Shown one piece after another: positions 61,206 through 64,000 of a stretch of 64,000 nucleotides of DNA (positions are counted from its first letter, which is position 1; every line of letters starts with the position of its first letter). The stretch comes from Brevibacillus sp. DP1.3A (GTDB lineage: Bacteria; Bacillota; Bacilli; Brevibacillales; Brevibacillaceae): NCBI RefSeq assembly GCF_013284245.2, contig NZ_CP085876.1:2463001-2527000 (forward strand), in the 5' to 3' direction. Under the pieces are notes generated by a model, which worked only from the letters and a program-made list of their open reading frames with translations, was not told the origin of the DNA and ran no database searches. Made by a program: the position numbers and the translations under genes.

Positions 61206-63683
61206 ATGGAGATGGAATGGAAGCGAAAAGTAAATTGGCGAATTCTCATGGTAGCCTTATGTACGATTTTGATTTTTTCGACGTTGAGCTTTCGAATCTA
61301 CTGGCTTCAGACCGTCAAAGCTACCGATATCATGGGAACGGCTCAAGAACAGTGGGACAGGCAGCAAGTCTTGAAGCCGAAGCGCGGAGCGATCTATGAT
61401 CGAAACGGCGAGATTTTGGCGTATGATGGTAAGGCATACACGGTAAACGCAAAACTGAAGCCGCGCAATGAAAGAGACGAAGATGTGGTGAAAGATCCTT
61501 ACTACACAGCGAATATGCTGGCTCCTATTTTGAATGCGCCTGTTCCAGAATTGGTGAAGAATTTGACCAAGCCGAACAAAGTCGTGGAATTGGGACGCTA
61601 CGGGCAAAAGATCAGTGAAGAGCAAAGGAACCGAATTCTGAATTTGCAATATCCGACCCTGCCAAGTGGTGAGAAGCTCAAAAAGAATCAGCTCCCAGGA
61701 ATCTATTTGACTGAAACGACTCGCCGGGTTTATCCGAATAACGCCTTCGCTTCCCATGTGATTGGTTATCTTGATTTGTATGATGAACCGAAAATGGGGA
61801 TCGAGCTGCAATTGAACGAAGAATTGGCTGGTAAAAAGGGACATATTGCCTACCAAAAGGATCGCGCAGGCTACCAGCTGCCGGACGGAGAAGGGGAGTA
61901 CATTCCGGCAAAGGATGGTTTAGATGTTTACCTGACAATTGACCGGCAAATCCAGAATTATGTAGAGCAAGCGCTTGACAAGGTGGAACAGCAGTACAAG
62001 CCGCAGGGCATGACGGTCATTGTGGCTGACCCGCAAACGGGTGAGGTATTGGCGATGGGCAACCGCTCGCAGTTTAATCCGAATACATACTACAACGGGA
62101 TTGATAATTACAATAACCATGCTGTCACCACAATGTTTGAGCCGGGCTCTACGTTTAAGATTATTACTCTTGCGGCAGCGATTGAAGAAAAAATGTTTAA
62201 TCAGAATGAAACCTATCAATCAGGTGCTTATACCATCAAGGGGCAGATTCCGATCCGTGACCACAACAATGGTGCCGGTTGGGGAACCATCACCTTTTTG
62301 GAAGGGGTTCAGCGATCCAGTAACGTATTGTTCGCGAAGTTGGGGTATGAACGTTTGAAGCTGGAAGGTCTGAAGAAATACTTCAAAAAATTCGGGATGG
62401 GTGAAAAAACCGGAATTGAGCTTCCTTACGAGAAAAAAGGAAGTCTGATCAACCTGGAAAAACCTCGCTCACCACGTGACTGGGCTGCAACAACGTATGG
62501 ACAAGCAGCGACGGTCACGGCGATCCAGCAGATTGCCGCTGTAGGGGCAATCGCGAATGGAGGAGAGCTTCTAAAACCTCATATTGTAAAAGAAAAGCGT
62601 GATCCTCACACTGGAGCAGTCGTCAATCGCACGCAACGTGAGGTTGTGGAGCGGGTTGTAAGTGAAGCGACTGCGCAACAAACACGAGACATTTTGGGTA
62701 AGGTTGTCTCAGAGAAGCCCGGGACTGGTACACTATATCAGATCGAAGGGTACCAAGTAGCAGGAAAGACGGGAACTGCACAAAAATATGATCCCAACAC
62801 AGGGAAAATCATGGATGGCCGTTACGTTGTTTCTTTCATCGGTTTTGCGCCAAAAGACAACCCGAAGCTGTTGGTTTATGTCGTCATTGACGATCCGCAA
62901 ACAGATGCATGGTATGCATTGTGGGGCCAGATGATGCTCGCTCCCATGTTTACAACCATCATGGAACGCAGCCTGCAATATTTGCAGCAGCAGCCTGATT
63001 TGTCGGTAGGCAAGAATAAACAGAATGAAAAGCCGACGTCGAAAAAAGAAGCCCAGGCAGCACTGGCATCCTCACCTGCTACACCGAAGACATTGCCTAA
63101 GTTTGAAGGGATGTCCACGACAGCCGCGCAATTGCGAGCGAAGCAGGACAATTTGACGGTCACAGTAGCCGGGACAGGTACGAAAATCGTTAAACAGTAC
63201 CCGGAAGCGTATGATCAGGTCGTTCCAGGTGAACAGATCATCCTTGTAACAGACAGGGTCAAAGGAACAAAGATGCCTGACTTCAAAGGAAAATCATTGC
63301 GGGACGTCATGGAGTTCAGCTCTTTGATCAATCTCGCAATGAAATCGACTGGAACTGGCTTCGTCACCCAACAAAGCATTCCTCCGGGAACGGTGCTCCA
63401 GGGTACAGAGTTGCTTCAGGTGACGCTGCAATCCGTGTCGGAACCATCTGTACCGACAACACCTCCTCCAGGTCAGGAGGGCAGCACAGTGCCTGCTACA
63501 ACGACGCCAAGCAATACGGCGCCGGATGCTACTACAAATCCAACAGGTGGAAATAATCCGGCTCCGCCATCTTCCGGTCAGCAAACTGGGCAAGGCGGTG
63601 CAGCACAGCCGCCAGCATCTGGACAGACACCTCCTCCTGACAATCCAGGAGACCAATCAACACAAACACCGACAACTCCATAG
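61206..63683 (+). CDS. pbpB: Penicillin-binding protein 2B (septal transpeptidase, class B) with PASTA domains
   Basis: 825 residues, about 110 more than B. subtilis PBP2B. Short cytoplasmic start, membrane anchor (ILMVALCTILIFSTLSFRIYW), pedestal domain, and transpeptidase with SxxK STFK (residues 315-318), SxN SSN (371-373) and KTG (521-523). Two PASTA domains follow (about 625-690 and 690-745). The last 80 residues are a Pro/Thr/Gly/Gln-rich tail (TPPPGQEGST, NPTGGNNPAPPSSG), absent from the B. subtilis protein. Cross-links septal peptidoglycan. ATG 61206 after GGAG at 61197-61200. Confidence 0.94.
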   Translation: MEMEWKRKVNWRILMVALCTILIFSTLSFRIYWLQTVKATDIMGTAQEQWDRQQVLKPKRGAIYDRNGEILAYDGKAYTVNAKLKPRNERDEDVVKDPYYTANMLAPILNAPVPELVKNLTKPNKVVELGRYGQKISEEQRNRILNLQYPTLPSGEKLKKNQLPGIYLTETTRRVYPNNAFASHVIGYLDLYDEPKMGIELQLNEELAGKKGHIAYQKDRAGYQLPDGEGEYIPAKDGLDVYLTIDRQIQNYVEQALDKVEQQYKPQGMTVIVADPQTGEVLAMGNRSQFNPNTYYNGIDNYNNHAVTTMFEPGSTFKIITLAAAIEEKMFNQNETYQSGAYTIKGQIPIRDHNNGAGWGTITFLEGVQRSSNVLFAKLGYERLKLEGLKKYFKKFGMGEKTGIELPYEKKGSLINLEKPRSPRDWAATTYGQAATVTAIQQIAAVGAIANGGELLKPHIVKEKRDPHTGAVVNRTQREVVERVVSEATAQQTRDILGKVVSEKPGTGTLYQIEGYQVAGKTGTAQKYDPNTGKIMDGRYVVSFIGFAPKDNPKLLVYVVIDDPQTDAWYALWGQMMLAPMFTTIMERSLQYLQQQPDLSVGKNKQNEKPTSKKEAQAALASSPATPKTLPKFEGMSTTAAQLRAKQDNLTVTVAGTGTKIVKQYPEAYDQVVPGEQIILVTDRVKGTKMPDFKGKSLRDVMEFSSLINLAMKSTGTGFVTQQSIPPGTVLQGTELLQVTLQSVSEPSVPTTPPPGQEGSTVPATTTPSNTAPDATTNPTGGNNPAPPSSGQQTGQGGAAQPPASGQTPPPDNPGDQSTQTPTTP

Positions 63684-63691
63684 TTCTAACT

Positions 63692-63743
63692 AGTCCCCCC
63701 TGCGAATAAGGTTAAGAAGAGACAACCTATTTGAGGGGGGACT
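63692..63743 (+). promoter_or_regulatory. Hairpin sequestering the spoVD ribosome binding site
   Basis: AGTCCCCCCT (63692-63701) is the perfect complement of AGGGGGGACT (63734-63743), which contains the spoVD Shine-Dalgarno. Above it AATAAGGTT (63705-63713) pairs with AACCTATT (63724-63731) with one bulge. No T run follows, so it is not an ordinary terminator. On a transcript from pbpB the spoVD start would be occluded. Confidence 0.7.
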
Positions 63744-63747
63744 CGCT

Positions 63748-64000
63748 TTGCGGGTATCCAATGCTACTGTACGCCGTCGCATTTTTATCATCTTGATTGT
63801 AGGAGTTGTTTTGTATTCGGCACTTGTCACCCGTTTGGGTTATGTTCAATTGATAGAAGGACCGAAACTCTCGCAAATGTCTGATGAACTGCTCAAGCGG
63901 GAAATTAAGTTTCAACCCAATCGCGGTCGCATTCTAGACAGAAGCGGCAATGAGCTCGTGACGAATATGACCGTCCCCACACTGGTATCGGTAGGGGCGC
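63748..64000 (+). CDS. spoVD: Sporulation-specific penicillin-binding protein SpoVD (partial, N-terminus)
   Basis: The first 84 codons are present and the gene runs off the right edge. The N-terminus RVSNATVRRRIFIILIVGVV, membrane helix, TRLGYVQLIEG and FQPNRGRILDRSGNEL match SpoVD, the spore-cortex class B PBP that follows pbpB in B. subtilis. TTG 63748 with GAGGGGGG 7 bases upstream; that site lies inside a stable hairpin. Expressed under sigma-E in the mother cell in B. subtilis. Confidence 0.92.
   Translation, partial: MRVSNATVRRRIFIILIVGVVLYSALVTRLGYVQLIEGPKLSQMSDELLKREIKFQPNRGRILDRSGNELVTNMTVPTLVSVGA

Noticed and set aside
1..64000. CRISPR array, tRNA, rRNA or prophage
   Set aside because: No regularly spaced repeats, cloverleaf or phage structural genes were seen; the only mobile-looking unit is the short element at 42 kb.

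Overview
The window reads as chromosome of an endospore-forming, low-to-mid GC member of the Firmicutes, most likely Brevibacillus or a close Paenibacillaceae relative. The support is: strong AGGAGG-type ribosome binding sites with frequent TTG/GTG starts, sporulation genes (spoVD, an RsfA/YlbO-type prespore regulator, YhcN/YlaJ lipoproteins), bacillithiol synthesis (bshC), an SLH-domain surface protein, lysine and SAM riboswitches, and blocks that keep Bacillus subtilis gene order (typA-ylaH ... ylaJ-ylaK; yqgX ... yqgY ... mgsR-like; ylbO-ylbP ... panE ... bshC ... mraZ-rsmH-ftsL-pbpB-spoVD). There is no prophage, CRISPR array, rRNA or tRNA that I can see.

Layout. 1-3.3 kb: end of a large surface-type protein, an EcsC-family protein, an acetyltransferase, and a flavodoxin under two Fur-box-like sites. 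3.3-6.7 kb: lysine-riboswitch-controlled operon for the acetylase branch of diaminopimelate synthesis (dapH, a class III aminotransferase, dapL). 6.7-13.4 kb: small secreted or unknown proteins, a decayed glucosaminidase gene, a MarR-type regulator, an alpha/beta hydrolase, an SR1/SR1P dual-function RNA and a beta-propeller secreted protein. 13.4-23.3 kb: a degenerate dihydroorotate-dehydrogenase-like domain fused to a duplicated membrane domain, arginine decarboxylase (speA), a flavin oxidoreductase, DUF families, and S-adenosylmethionine decarboxylase (speD) behind a nested hairpin leader. 23.3-34.3 kb: typA, glutathione peroxidase, ylaH, a secreted repeat protein, the SAM-riboswitch metI-metC operon, ylaJ and a PIN-PhoH ATPase. 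34.3-45.1 kb: DinB, lipoproteins, MBL hydrolase, CapA, MidA-type methyltransferase, YqgY, a cysteine-rich HTH regulator, a 164-bp MITE-like element with 15-bp direct repeats, an Spx/MgsR-like protein, an enoyl-CoA hydratase, RsfA-like and YlbP. 45.3-50.3 kb: a five-gene leucine/3-methylcrotonyl-CoA degradation operon with a CcpA (cre) site before its first gene. 50.4-64 kb: panE, DUF3397, an XRE-cupin regulator, bshC, an SLH protein, an APC permease with a divergent LysR regulator, S-adenosylhomocysteinase, and the division and cell wall cluster from mraZ to the start of spoVD.

How it fits together. Much of the window concerns methionine, SAM and polyamines: metI/metC feed methionine, speA and speD feed spermidine synthesis, ahcY recycles S-adenosylhomocysteine. 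RNA-level control is unusually dense: lysine and SAM riboswitches with visible terminator/antiterminator exchange, a speD leader hairpin, SR1, paired hairpins between ftsL and pbpB, and a hairpin that would bury the spoVD ribosome binding site. Most unusual candidates: the spoVD Shine-Dalgarno-sequestering hairpin, the speD leader, the DHODH-like/8-TM fusion without its catalytic motif, the MITE-like repeat, and a tight cluster of DnaA-box sequences at 6.8 kb.
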